Source: Gammaproteobacteria bacterium
GTDB taxonomy: Bacteria > Pseudomonadota > Gammaproteobacteria > SZUA-229
NCBI GenBank assembly: GCA_026197015.1
Contig: JAPHRB010000037.1
Location: 1-6,038, forward strand
Direction of reading: 5' to 3'
Length of the DNA: 6,038 bases
The notes under the pieces: generated by a model
Told to the model about the DNA's origin: nothing
The model's input: only the letters and a program-made list of their open reading frames with translations
Databases searched by the model: none
Program-made: the position numbers and the translations under genes
In this document: positions 1 to 6,038 of the stretch, one piece after another
Numbering within the stretch: position 1 is the stretch's first letter
How the letters are laid out: the number at the start of each line of letters is the position of its first letter

Positions 1-1869
1 CTTATTTCTAGACTGTAATTCACCTAACTCGCAAACAAAACCATAACCGAAACTGGTGGCAAATAAATATAAGTCTTTCGGGTCACCCATTAATGCAGAA
101 ACAAATACGGCTCCCGGTGGCGGATTAAAACGACCGGTAAGTGGTTCACCCTGGCCTCTTGCAGAAGGTAGGGTATGAGAACCCAATGTATAAGCTCTAC
201 CCGTGCTGTCGAGGAATACGGCAGGCTGATTTGATTTGCCCTGTGCGGATGACCGATGATCATCACCGGCTTTATAATTTAATTTATACGGATCGACGTC
301 GTGCCCTTTAGCCGCCCGTACCCAGCCTTTATCAGACAGTACAACGGTAATGGGGTCACTGGTTAATAATGCAGACTCATCCATTGCCTGTGCTGCATCT
401 CTGGATACGATTGGAGAGCGACGTTTATCACCGTATGTTTCCGCATCATCTAAAATTTCTTTTTTGATTAAGGTTTTTAAACGACGCTCTGAACTTAAAA
501 GCTTTTCTAATTTGGCTTTTTCTTCTGCCAGCTCTTCCTGCTCAGCTCGAATTTTAACTTCTTCTAAACGGGCTAACTGACGCAATTTTGTGTCTAATAC
601 ATAATCAGCCTGTACATCACTCAAACCAAAGCGTTTTATTAATGCGGGTTTAGGTTTTTCACTTTCACGGATAATCTGAATAACTTCATCAATATTCAAA
701 AAGGCAATTAATAAACCTTCCAATAAATGTAAACGTTTATTAACTTTATCTAAACGCCAGTTAAGGCGATTTCGAACAGTCGTTGTTCGGTAAACAATCC
801 ATTCTTTTACAATTGTCCTTAAGTTTTTAACCGCGGGGCGACCATCAATACCTATCATATTCATATTCACACGATAGGTACGTTCTAAATCTGTTGTCGC
901 AAATAAATGCGTCATTAACTGCTCTATATCAACCCTGTTTGAGCGAGGTACCAGAACTAAACGAGTTGGATTTTCATGATCAGATTCATCACGAATATCT
1001 TCCAGCATAGGTAATTTTTTAGCCGTCATTTGCTGCGCAATTTGCTCGAGTATTTTATTACCTGAAACCTGATGAGGCAGGGCGGTTAAAATAATGTCAC
1101 CATCTTCTATTTCATAAATTGCCCGTGCACGAATACTACCCTTACCTTTTTCATACATCTCCAGCAATTCAGCTCGGGGTGTAATAATTTCAGCGTCAGT
1201 AGGGTAATCAGGCCCCTGAATGTGGGTGCATAATTCTTCGACAGTGGCTTTTGGCTCGTCCAGCATCCGAATACAGGCTGTTGCCACTTCACGCAAATTA
1301 TGAGGTGGCACATCGGTTGCCATACCAACCGCAATACCGGTGGTACCATTTAATAATAAGTTGGGTAATCGCGCGGGTAGTGATTTGGGCTCTTCTAGTG
1401 TGCCATCAAAATTAGGCTGCCACTCAACCGTGCCCTGCCCCAGCTCCTGCAGTAATACCTCTGCATACTTTGATAATTTCGACTCGGTATAACGCATAGC
1501 AGCAAATGACTTAGGGTCATCCGGCGATCCCCAGTTACCCTGCCCATCAACCAGTGGGTAACGATAAGAAAAGTCCTGTGCCATCAACACCATAGCTTCA
1601 TAACAGGCACTATCACCATGTGGGTGAAACTTACCCAGCACATCACCCACAGTACGCGCAGATTTTTTGTGCTTGGCCGTCGAGACCAGTCCTAACTCTG
1701 ACATTGCATACACTATACGTCTCTGTACTGGTTTCAAGCCATCACCAATAAATGGTAAAGCTCTATCAAGAATAACGTACATGGAGTAATCCAGATACGC
1801 TTTCTCGGTGAATTCAGCCAGAGATTGCTTTTCTACGCCTTCGAAATTTAAGTCTTCTTGGTTCGACAT
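1..1869 (-). CDS. parC: DNA topoisomerase IV subunit A (ParC), 3' end cut by window
   Basis: ParC is the DNA-cleaving and rejoining subunit of topoisomerase IV; with ParE it unlinks daughter chromosomes in the cytoplasm. The reading frame is open from ATG at 1869 to the window edge (623 codons; E. coli ParC has 752), so about 130 C-terminal residues are missing. I see no frameshift. Landmarks: the N-terminal block YSMYVILDRALPFIGDG (about 28-44), the quinolone-determining segment HPHGDSACYE (82-91), the catalytic tyrosine in AAMRYTES (Tyr127, equivalent to E. coli Tyr120), NLLLNGTTGIAVGMATD, and DESDHENPTRLVLVPRSN. The C-terminal beta-pinwheel begins near residue 500 with a GQGEPLTG block. 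ParC rather than GyrA is indicated by near-identity to E. coli ParC across these blocks. The start is supported by homology, although the N-terminus is about 7 residues longer than E. coli ParC and the ribosome site is weak. parE is not adjacent on the visible side. Confidence 0.97.
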   Translation of the reverse strand, partial: MSNQEDLNFEGVEKQSLAEFTEKAYLDYSMYVILDRALPFIGDGLKPVQRRIVYAMSELGLVSTAKHKKSARTVGDVLGKFHPHGDSACYEAMVLMAQDFSYRYPLVDGQGNWGSPDDPKSFAAMRYTESKLSKYAEVLLQELGQGTVEWQPNFDGTLEEPKSLPARLPNLLLNGTTGIAVGMATDVPPHNLREVATACIRMLDEPKATVEELCTHIQGPDYPTDAEIITPRAELLEMYEKGKGSIRARAIYEIEDGDIILTALPHQVSGNKILEQIAQQMTAKKLPMLEDIRDESDHENPTRLVLVPRSNRVDIEQLMTHLFATTDLERTYRVNMNMIGIDGRPAVKNLRTIVKEWIVYRTTTVRNRLNWRLDKVNKRLHLLEGLLIAFLNIDEVIQIIRESEKPKPALIKRFGLSDVQADYVLDTKLRQLARLEEVKIRAEQEELAEEKAKLEKLLSSERRLKTLIKKEILDDAETYGDKRRSPIVSRDAAQAMDESALLTSDPITVVLSDKGWVRAAKGHDVDPYKLNYKAGDDHRSSAQGKSNQPAVFLDSTGRAYTLGSHTLPSARGQGEPLTGRFNPPPGAVFVSALMGDPKDLYLFATSFGYGFVCELGELQSRNK

Positions 1870-1908
1870 ACCGGTGAATCATTCTCTATATGTAATTACG
1901 TATGCAAG

Positions 1909-1937
1909 ATTATGCTTAAATACGAAGCTAAACACAA
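1909..1937 (-). promoter_or_regulatory. Candidate sigma-70 promoter for parC
   Basis: On the minus strand a -35-like TTGTGT (1937-1932) and a -10-like CATAAT (1914-1909) are separated by exactly 17 bases. The -10 matches the consensus at 5 of 6 positions and the -35 keeps the TTG core. The site lies about 40 bases upstream of the parC ATG, in the 96-base gap after the anti-sigma gene. No terminator hairpin is visible in that gap, so some read-through from the sigma operon into parC is possible. Confidence 0.45.
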
Positions 1938-1965
1938 TAAATCAGACAATAAGATGTGCACTAAT

Positions 1966-2583
1966 TTATACCTCAATCTCTGGCAGCATTTCATTAAGTA
2001 TGTGTAACACAGATTTTTCGCGCATATCATGTGTATAAAAAACGATCAAAGTGAGGTTTTCGCGTACTTTTAGCAACCTCCAGTTCAGGTCGTCAAGCTT
2101 TCCTGTGCCATTGAACCAGAATAATGGGCGCTCTCCATGATAAAAGAAAACATTCAACATACCCTGCTGCTTGCCTGCGATTCGCATATGCATGGTGAGG
2201 TTCTGGTCTAGCGTGCAAAATTTGCTCATTTCAACCGGGTACTGGGAAGGCACACGAGTGATTTTATTTTCATCTAACCATTGCTGAATAGCTAATGGCA
2301 GGCCTGTGTTTAAATTTTTGTCTTTCTGAATGTCCGCGTAAGCTGATGAAATTAACTGTGGCGTGTGTAAATAGGCTAACATCCATACAATTAAAAATGA
2401 TGCTGCAATAGAACCTAAGCATTTAATAATACTAATTTTCTTATCATTGGTTATATTTTCATCATCTTTAGTAAACTGAGATGTTAATTTTTGCTGCAAT
2501 GACTGCAATTGCGAACCTGACAATGATTTATTCGCATAAAATGTTTTCAATGCCTGTTTAACCGCTTGTTTTTCATTATTCAT
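1966..2583 (-). CDS. Probable membrane-bound anti-sigma factor (single-pass, 205 aa)
   Basis: I do not recognise a named family for this protein; the role is inferred from position and topology. It begins inside the stop codon of the sigma factor gene (ATGA overlap at 2580-2583), the usual arrangement for a sigma/anti-sigma pair. Residues 1-50 are polar and would be the cytoplasmic sigma-binding part. Residues about 51-73 (IIKCLGSIAASFLIVWMLAY) form one transmembrane helix. Residues 75-205 would be periplasmic and hold short beta-rich stretches such as MLNVFFYHGERPLFWF and LTLIVFYTHDM. It has no HxxxCxxC motif, so it is not a zinc-binding anti-sigma of the ChrR/RsrA type; the only cysteines are Cys55 and Cys123. 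The alternating hydrophobic C-terminal part recalls periplasmic domains of other uncharacterised proteobacterial anti-sigma-like proteins, but this is only an impression. It is co-transcribed with, and probably translationally coupled to, the sigma gene. Confidence 0.7.
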   Translation of the reverse strand: MNNEKQAVKQALKTFYANKSLSGSQLQSLQQKLTSQFTKDDENITNDKKISIIKCLGSIAASFLIVWMLAYLHTPQLISSAYADIQKDKNLNTGLPLAIQQWLDENKITRVPSQYPVEMSKFCTLDQNLTMHMRIAGKQQGMLNVFFYHGERPLFWFNGTGKLDDLNWRLLKVRENLTLIVFYTHDMREKSVLHILNEMLPEIEV

Positions 2584-3092
2584 TGTTTATTACTCATAAC
2601 ATTAACTTCAATGTTTACTAACTGAAGCTGCTCTCGAATACGTTTTTTTAAACGATGCAATTTTGATAACATCGTCCCTCTTGGTTTTTCATAGATAGCC
2701 GCTATTTCTTCAACCGTATGTTCTTCAACTGCCCACAGATATAACAACTCATTTTCCTGAGCATTCAAACGACCAATTAACAACTGCACTTCCTGCTGGT
2801 TAATTAAAACATCTTCCATGGAGTTATCATCTACAGGTTCTAAATACAACAAATTATCAGTTTCAATTGAAATCATCGGCAGCACTTTTTTGTGTCGCTC
2901 TAAATCAAAATAAAGATTTCGGATAATCACTTTAAGATAAGCCAATGGTTTTTCAATTAATGCGACATCAGCTGTAGGTTTTCTCAACAACCGTTCAATT
3001 GCAGTCTGCACCAGATCATAAGCCCCATCTTCATGTTTCGATAATGATAAGGCGTAACGATACAGCTGGTTTAATTCATCTTTATTGAACAT
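2580..3092 (-). CDS. ECF-type RNA polymerase sigma factor (sigma-70 family, 170 aa)
   Basis: This small sigma factor directs RNA polymerase to a specific promoter set. Its length is typical of the extracytoplasmic-function class, which keeps only regions 2 and 4. Region 2 spans about residues 6-68, with the core-binding and -10 recognition segments around DLVQTAIERLLRKP (26-39) and KPLAYLKVIIRNLYFDLERH (48-67). A poorly conserved linker follows (about 69-97). Region 4 spans about 98-155, with a helix-turn-helix seen in HTVEEIAAIYEKPRGTMLSK and the basic tail HRLKKRIREQ. The first Met at 3092 gives a complete region 2; there is no good Shine-Dalgarno sequence before it, which may fit a very short leader. 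It is divergent from the cytochrome P460 gene and overlaps the putative anti-sigma gene by 4 bases. The ECF subgroup cannot be assigned by eye. Confidence 0.9.
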   Translation of the reverse strand: MFNKDELNQLYRYALSLSKHEDGAYDLVQTAIERLLRKPTADVALIEKPLAYLKVIIRNLYFDLERHKKVLPMISIETDNLLYLEPVDDNSMEDVLINQQEVQLLIGRLNAQENELLYLWAVEEHTVEEIAAIYEKPRGTMLSKLHRLKKRIREQLQLVNIEVNVMSNKQ

Positions 3093-3106
3093 GTATTTTA
3101 TTAAAA

Positions 3107-3135
3107 GCAGACCTGATTGATTGTGTCTGGTTCTT
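3107..3135 (-). promoter_or_regulatory. Candidate ECF-type promoter of the sigma/anti-sigma operon
   Basis: On the minus strand AAGAACC (3135-3129) is followed after 16 bases by GTCTGC (3112-3107). This resembles the known ECF/sigma-E promoter form, with an AAC core at -35 and a GTC or TCTGA-like -10. It would fit autoregulation. The -10 lies only 14 bases from the sigma start codon, so the transcript would have a very short leader; that agrees with the missing Shine-Dalgarno sequence but also lowers confidence. Confidence 0.35.
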
Positions 3136-3147
3136 TAACGAAGTAAA

Positions 3148-3185
3148 CGATCATTTGATTGCATTTATTTGCAATCAAATGATCG
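3148..3185. repeat. Perfect 16-bp inverted repeat in the divergent sigma/P460 control region
   Basis: The arms 3148-3163 (CGATCATTTGATTGCA) and 3170-3185 (TGCAATCAAATGATCG) are exact reverse complements separated by a 6-base TTTATT spacer. Each arm also holds its own smaller dyad, ATCA-N2-TGAT (3150-3159 and 3174-3183), with centres 24 bases apart. The repeat sits 55 bases from the sigma start and 70 bases from the P460 start, and no run of T follows on either strand, so it is more likely an operator for a dimeric regulator than a terminator. The regulator is unknown. Confidence 0.85.
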
Positions 3186-3255
3186 ATTCACCCGTTATAA
3201 CCATGAATGAAATGAAGTCTCAATGATTATCTACAGAATATAAAGGTAAATATTA

Positions 3256-3765
3256 ATGAATTATAAAATAGCAGCAATAACTGCCTCAATTACACTAACT
3301 CTCTTTAACCAGTCGCTATTAGCAACTGAATTGGTTAAACAGGCAGCAAATGGTATTAAATTACCTACCGACTATAAAAACTGGAGAGTAATATCCATAT
3401 CTCATAGAACGGATAACAACTCTCTACGCACTATCCTGGGAAATAATATCGCTGTGAAAGCAGCTCGTTCAGGTAATACGAATCCCTGGCCTCAAGGATC
3501 AATACTGGGAAAGGTAGTATGGAAACAAAAAACTGAAGAGCACTGGCCCACTGCAATCGCTCCAGATAAATTTGTGCATGCCGAATTCATGATTAAAGAT
3601 AGTATTAAATATAAATCAACGGGTGGCTGGGGTTATGCTCGCTGGTTAGGAGAAGATCAAAAACCTTATGGCGCTGATGAAGATTTTGCACTTGAGTGCA
3701 TGAGCTGCCATACCCCGGTTAAAGATAACGACTGGGTATTTACCACACCGGCTGTTATGCCTTAA
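3256..3765 (+). CDS. Cytochrome P460 family protein, secreted c-type haem protein
   Basis: This is a periplasmic mono-haem protein of the cytochrome P460 family. Characterised members oxidise hydroxylamine or, as cytochromes c'-beta, bind nitric oxide; the substrate of this one is not known. Residues 1-23 look like a Sec signal peptide (basic start, hydrophobic ITASITLTLFN, cleavage probably after LLA). Family landmarks follow: GIKLPTDYKNWRVISISHRT (33-52), LGNNIAVKAARSGNTNPWP (61-79), GSILGKVVWK (81-90), FVHAEFMIKD (106-115), GGWGYARWLG (123-132), and the haem-attachment motif CMSCH (148-152) near the C-terminus. Lys86 and Lys90 lie in a lysine-containing block; true P460 proteins carry a lysine cross-linked to haem, but I cannot tell by eye whether either is that residue. 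An AAAGG ribosome site at 3242-3246 supports the start. The gene is monocistronic and divergent from the sigma factor gene. Confidence 0.92.
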   Translation: MNYKIAAITASITLTLFNQSLLATELVKQAANGIKLPTDYKNWRVISISHRTDNNSLRTILGNNIAVKAARSGNTNPWPQGSILGKVVWKQKTEEHWPTAIAPDKFVHAEFMIKDSIKYKSTGGWGYARWLGEDQKPYGADEDFALECMSCHTPVKDNDWVFTTPAVMP

Positions 3766-3840
3766 GCTAAAATTTAGTATAGCCATATAACAGTTCAAGA
3801 CATGATACTGATGACATAATTGCTATATATAAATATAAAA

Positions 3841-3886
3841 CTACAGAGTTATAAATATTTGTAATCACTCTGTAGCTTTTATTTCT
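3841..3886 (+). terminator. Probable intrinsic terminator after the P460 gene
   Basis: CTACAGAGT (3841-3849) pairs perfectly with ACTCTGTAG (3867-3875) around a 17-base AT-rich loop, and the stem is followed by CTTTTATTTCT. The hairpin starts 75 bases after the P460 stop codon. The stem is only moderately GC-rich and the loop is long, so it may be a modest terminator. Confidence 0.6.
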
Positions 3887-4158
3887 ACTAACACACCCAT
3901 CTGTTTATACGCCCCCGCATAATAATTTAAAATCCTACCTAAACTACAACCACTCGATATATTTTAAATATGCCATTTCTTTATATTTAACATGACACAC
4001 AAACATTAGACATTAATAATATAGTTACATAAAAGGCTTTCTTAAGACAATTTCACTAAAAGTGCTAAAAAACATGTACTGACAAGCAAGTTAAATAATT
4101 ATATTTGCAGTTCATCACATTAATATAAATTCATCCATATATTATAAGTATCGTATCG

Positions 4159-4173
4159 CATTCAATTTGAATG
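4159..4173. repeat. Short dyad CATTCAA-T-TTGAATG
   Basis: Two 7-base arms are exact reverse complements around a single central T. The size and symmetry fit a binding site for a dimeric regulator, about 140 bases upstream of the membrane protein start. In AT-rich DNA such a dyad could also occur by chance. Confidence 0.35.
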
Positions 4174-4188
4174 AGCTTAAGGGCACAG

Positions 4189-4218
4189 ATCACTATCAAT
4201 TGCTGTATCACAATCAAT
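4189..4218 (+). repeat. Tandem pair of 12-base direct repeats
   Basis: ATCACTATCAAT (4189-4200) and ATCACAATCAAT (4207-4218) match at 11 of 12 positions and are offset by 18 bases, a little under two helical turns. They lie between the dyad at 4159 and the hairpin at 4235. They may be paired regulator sites for the downstream operon; no known site type is recognised. Confidence 0.35.
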
Positions 4219-4234
4219 AACTACAACCAACACT

Positions 4235-4260
4235 AGCTCTGTTCAGAAAAACAGGCTTTT
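4235..4260 (+). terminator. Terminator-like hairpin in the leader of the membrane protein gene
   Basis: AGC-T-CTGTT (4235-4243) can pair with AACAG-GCT (4250-4257), with one bulged T and a 6-base CAGAAA loop, followed by a short T run (4257-4260). It lies 51 bases before the ATG at 4312. It could end a small upstream transcript or act as an attenuator; the T run is short, so termination would be weak. Confidence 0.35.
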
Positions 4261-4311
4261 GCACTATTACTAAATTAACAAAAAAATAAAACAACAATTT
4301 AGGAGCAACAG

Positions 4312-5703
4312 ATGAGTAGTTTTTATATTTGGCCAGATATGCCATTTCTCTCTATCGCAGTACTGGTTGCCGCGAGTATGATATTTCTCTATTTAGCACG
4401 TACACCACTACATTTAGCCCTGGACAACCTGAACGATGGTATTGCAGGCGGGCTTGAAAAAACAGCAGAGTGGATTAAATCTGTTGTTCTCAAAATGCAG
4501 GAAAAAAATAGAAAAGTTCTGCTTGAATCAAATATTGCTGAAAGTGAACAAAAAATTGCCCAGGAATTCAAACGAGTAGAGGCCAGTTACACAAAACATC
4601 TTGCAGATTATCCGGCGTTACACCTTAAACTGGATGAAAACATTACCAGTATCGATGCTGATTTTAAAGAATGCGGTCAGGTTGTACCAGAAGCGCCAGG
4701 CTGGAATGATGCGGTTGAATCAATTGCCAGCATTAAAGGTTCAGCATCCGGCGACCGGGTCATAGAAAAAATGCTTAAAGAATTACATAAGTCTGCTATT
4801 GATGGTGAAAAAACAGCCATAGCAGAAATGCAAAAAATTTCTTCAAAGCGTCATAAAATTCTCTCATCCATGGCACCCGTGTGGAAGAAAATTCTCAAAG
4901 CCATGAGTGAAGTTGACACTAAAGTCTCACTGGTTCTGGAAACTTCAGGAAAAATTGAAAAATATATGCAGGAGTATGAAAAGGTGCGCTCGGGTGGTGA
5001 AGACACCATCGATATGCTTTCATCTAAAGCAACAAAACTTTTCATATTTTCAATTATTGTAATTACCGTCGCCGGTTTTGGTGCCTTTGTTAACTTCCAG
5101 TTAATCGCATTGCCCATGTCTGAACTTGTACCCGCAGGTACACGCGTACTTGGTATGCATGTTTCTGATATATCTGCCCTGGTAATAGTAACGTTAGAAG
5201 TTGTACTGGGTATTTTCCTCATGGAAGCGCTGGGAGTGACCAATATTTTTCCACAGATTGCGGGTTTAACGCTTGGTAAACGACGTATGCTTTTGTATGC
5301 AGCATTACTGGGTATCTTTTTTCTTGCATCTGTTGAGGCAGCACTCGCCATTCTACGTGAACATATTACAGCCACAAATGCAGCAACAACCCAGGCATTA
5401 GCCGGAAGTGTATCAACAACAGCCGGTGTAGAAGGATCTAAAATTACTGTTATTGGTCAGGCTACTTTAGGTTTTACACTACCGTGGATTCTTGCAATGG
5501 TTGCAGTGCCTCTCGAAATGTTAATCGAAAGCAGCCAGCACGTTCTCAGCAAACTAATAATACTGATTGTTAAACTTACTGGTTACCTGGTGGGAATTAT
5601 CGGCCACTTACTTAACACCTTGATGAAAACGATTATTCATATTTATGATGCCTATATCATTATTCCGACCCAGATAGGCACCCTGTTTAAAAGCAAATCG
5701 TAA
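4312..5703 (+). CDS. Uncharacterised multi-pass membrane protein with long helical charged region (463 aa)
   Basis: I do not recognise the family. The start is well supported by AGGAG at 4301-4305, six bases before ATG. One N-terminal transmembrane helix (about 12-28) is followed by some 210 mostly charged, Lys/Glu-rich residues (about 30-240) with a helical, coiled-coil-like character, for example SEQKIAQEFKRVEASYTKHL. Further hydrophobic segments lie at about 243-267, 285-307, 327-347, 382-404 and 413-436. A GKRRM cluster at 322-326 suggests that the loop between segments 3 and 4 is cytoplasmic, which would place the long helical region in the cytoplasm as well. The loop 348-380 is rich in Ala and Thr and is probably periplasmic. 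There are no visible nucleotide-binding or catalytic motifs. A VWA-like lipoprotein gene follows 22 bases later, probably in the same operon, so a shared envelope complex is inferred. A mechanosensitive-channel-like or scaffold role is possible but unsupported. Confidence 0.85.
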   Translation: MSSFYIWPDMPFLSIAVLVAASMIFLYLARTPLHLALDNLNDGIAGGLEKTAEWIKSVVLKMQEKNRKVLLESNIAESEQKIAQEFKRVEASYTKHLADYPALHLKLDENITSIDADFKECGQVVPEAPGWNDAVESIASIKGSASGDRVIEKMLKELHKSAIDGEKTAIAEMQKISSKRHKILSSMAPVWKKILKAMSEVDTKVSLVLETSGKIEKYMQEYEKVRSGGEDTIDMLSSKATKLFIFSIIVITVAGFGAFVNFQLIALPMSELVPAGTRVLGMHVSDISALVIVTLEVVLGIFLMEALGVTNIFPQIAGLTLGKRRMLLYAALLGIFFLASVEAALAILREHITATNAATTQALAGSVSTTAGVEGSKITVIGQATLGFTLPWILAMVAVPLEMLIESSQHVLSKLIILIVKLTGYLVGIIGHLLNTLMKTIIHIYDAYIIIPTQIGTLFKSKS

Positions 5704-5725
5704 TCTGCTAACAATGGATCATGAC

Positions 5726-6038
5726 ATGATAAAAAGAAAAATAATTTACAGCCTTTTGCTTATCTCAGGTGTTTTATTAAATTCAGCCTGTTCAGATAAT
5801 AAAGAATATGAAACTGCAATATGCGCATTGGCTGATATCTCTGGAACCTATGCTAAAGAGAAAAAAGGCATGGTTAAAATAATCAAGGCCGGCATAGTAC
5901 CGAAACTGGTACCAGGTGACAGCCTAATTTTAATGAGCATAGACAGTAACAGTTTTAATGAAGAAAATATAAAAGGAAAATTAAAACTTGATTATCGCCC
6001 TTCTCAGGCAAACCAGCAAAAATTAAAGTTTGCGCAAA
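5726..6038 (+). CDS. Probable lipoprotein with von Willebrand A-like domain, 3' end cut by window
   Basis: The frame is open to the window end (104 codons visible). The N-terminus MIKRKIIYSLLLISGVLL followed by NSAC-SDN looks like a lipoprotein signal, with Cys22 as the likely lipidated residue; Asn at -3 departs from the usual lipobox, so type I cleavage is an alternative. After the signal, ICALADISGTY (32-42) resembles the first strand and metal-site motif (DxSxS/T) of VWA domains, with Asp37, Ser39 and Thr41 as candidate ligands. The next part, PGDSLILMSIDSNSF, fits the following strand. The remaining metal-site residues are beyond the window. I chose ATG 5726, preceded by a weak GGA at 5716-5718; an in-frame ATG at 5714 would add four residues (MDHD). 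The gene begins 22 bases after the membrane protein gene, with no terminator between, so the two are probably co-transcribed. Confidence 0.7.
   Translation, partial: MIKRKIIYSLLLISGVLLNSACSDNKEYETAICALADISGTYAKEKKGMVKIIKAGIVPKLVPGDSLILMSIDSNSFNEENIKGKLKLDYRPSQANQQKLKFAQ

Larger units (their letters stand above)
3887..4234. other. AT-rich intergenic region without a recognisable gene
   Basis: I find no convincing coding sequence here on either strand; ATG-initiated frames are only a few codons long. The stretch is strongly AT-rich, in contrast to the coding regions around it. It contains a short perfect dyad (4159-4173), two near-identical 12-base direct repeats (4189-4200 and 4207-4218), and leads into a terminator-like hairpin at 4235. 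It must contain or adjoin the promoter of the downstream membrane protein gene, and it could hide a small RNA; neither can be fixed from sequence alone. Confidence 0.5.

Noticed and set aside
350..580. 76-codon plus-strand open frame
   Set aside because: It lies antisense to the well-conserved parC frame, and its Ser-rich translation resembles no protein I know.
1107..1349. 80-codon minus-strand open frame inside parC
   Set aside because: It is in a different frame from ParC, which is intact and conserved through the same bases.
1808..2038. 76-codon plus-strand open frame across the parC start and anti-sigma end
   Set aside because: It is antisense to two genes and the gap between them, with no ribosome site or recognisable domain.
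3155..3178. Possible FNR/CRP-like site, TTGAT ... ATCAA, in the large inverted repeat
   Set aside because: The half-sites are 14 bases apart, whereas the FNR site has 4 bases between them.
3148..3185. The large inverted repeat as a bidirectional terminator
   Set aside because: It lies between two divergent gene starts and has no T run after either arm, so termination is an unlikely role.
3968..4349. Identical 13-base word at 3968-3980 and 4337-4349 (ATATGCCATTTCT)
   Set aside because: One exact 13-base match is not far from chance in a window of this size, and one copy is explained by coding sequence.
4851..5375. 174-codon minus-strand open frame, and a 60-codon one at 4389-4571
   Set aside because: Both are antisense to the membrane protein gene, which has a strong ribosome site and coherent membrane topology; the antisense translations look like reverse-strand shadows.
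1..6038. CRISPR arrays, insertion sequences, tRNA or rRNA genes
   Set aside because: I saw no regularly spaced repeats, transposase-like proteins, terminal inverted repeats or RNA gene signatures in the window.

Overview
The window looks like a piece of a low-to-moderate GC gammaproteobacterial chromosome, probably from an aquatic or environmental species. The strongest taxonomic clue is the ParC protein, which follows the Escherichia coli ParC sequence closely along its whole visible length. The genus cannot be named from this sequence.

Layout. (1) Positions 1-1869, minus strand: parC, the A subunit of topoisomerase IV, intact at its 5' end and cut at codon 623 by the window edge. (2) Positions 1966-3092, minus strand: a two-gene unit of an ECF-type sigma factor followed by a single-pass membrane protein that is probably its anti-sigma factor; the genes overlap by 4 bases (ATGA). 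(3) Positions 3093-3255: a divergent control region with a perfect 16-bp inverted repeat and ECF-like promoter motifs. (4) Positions 3256-3765, plus strand: a secreted cytochrome P460-family haem protein, followed by a probable intrinsic terminator. (5) Positions 3766-4311: an AT-rich gap with no convincing gene but several small dyads and repeats, including a terminator-like hairpin just upstream of the next gene. (6) Positions 4312-5703, plus strand: a 463-residue multi-pass membrane protein with a long charged, probably helical region, of unrecognised family. (7) Positions 5726-6038, plus strand: the start of a probable lipoprotein with a von Willebrand A-like DxSGT motif, cut by the window end.

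How the parts may work together. The sigma and anti-sigma genes are read away from the P460 gene, and all three share one control region. The simplest reading is an envelope- or nitrogen-oxide-stress circuit in which the membrane anti-sigma releases the sigma factor, which then drives its own operon and perhaps the P460 gene; this is inference. The membrane protein and the VWA-like lipoprotein lie 22 bases apart and probably form an operon for an envelope complex whose job is unknown. This pair is the best candidate here for an undescribed system. parC is a housekeeping gene with its own likely promoter.
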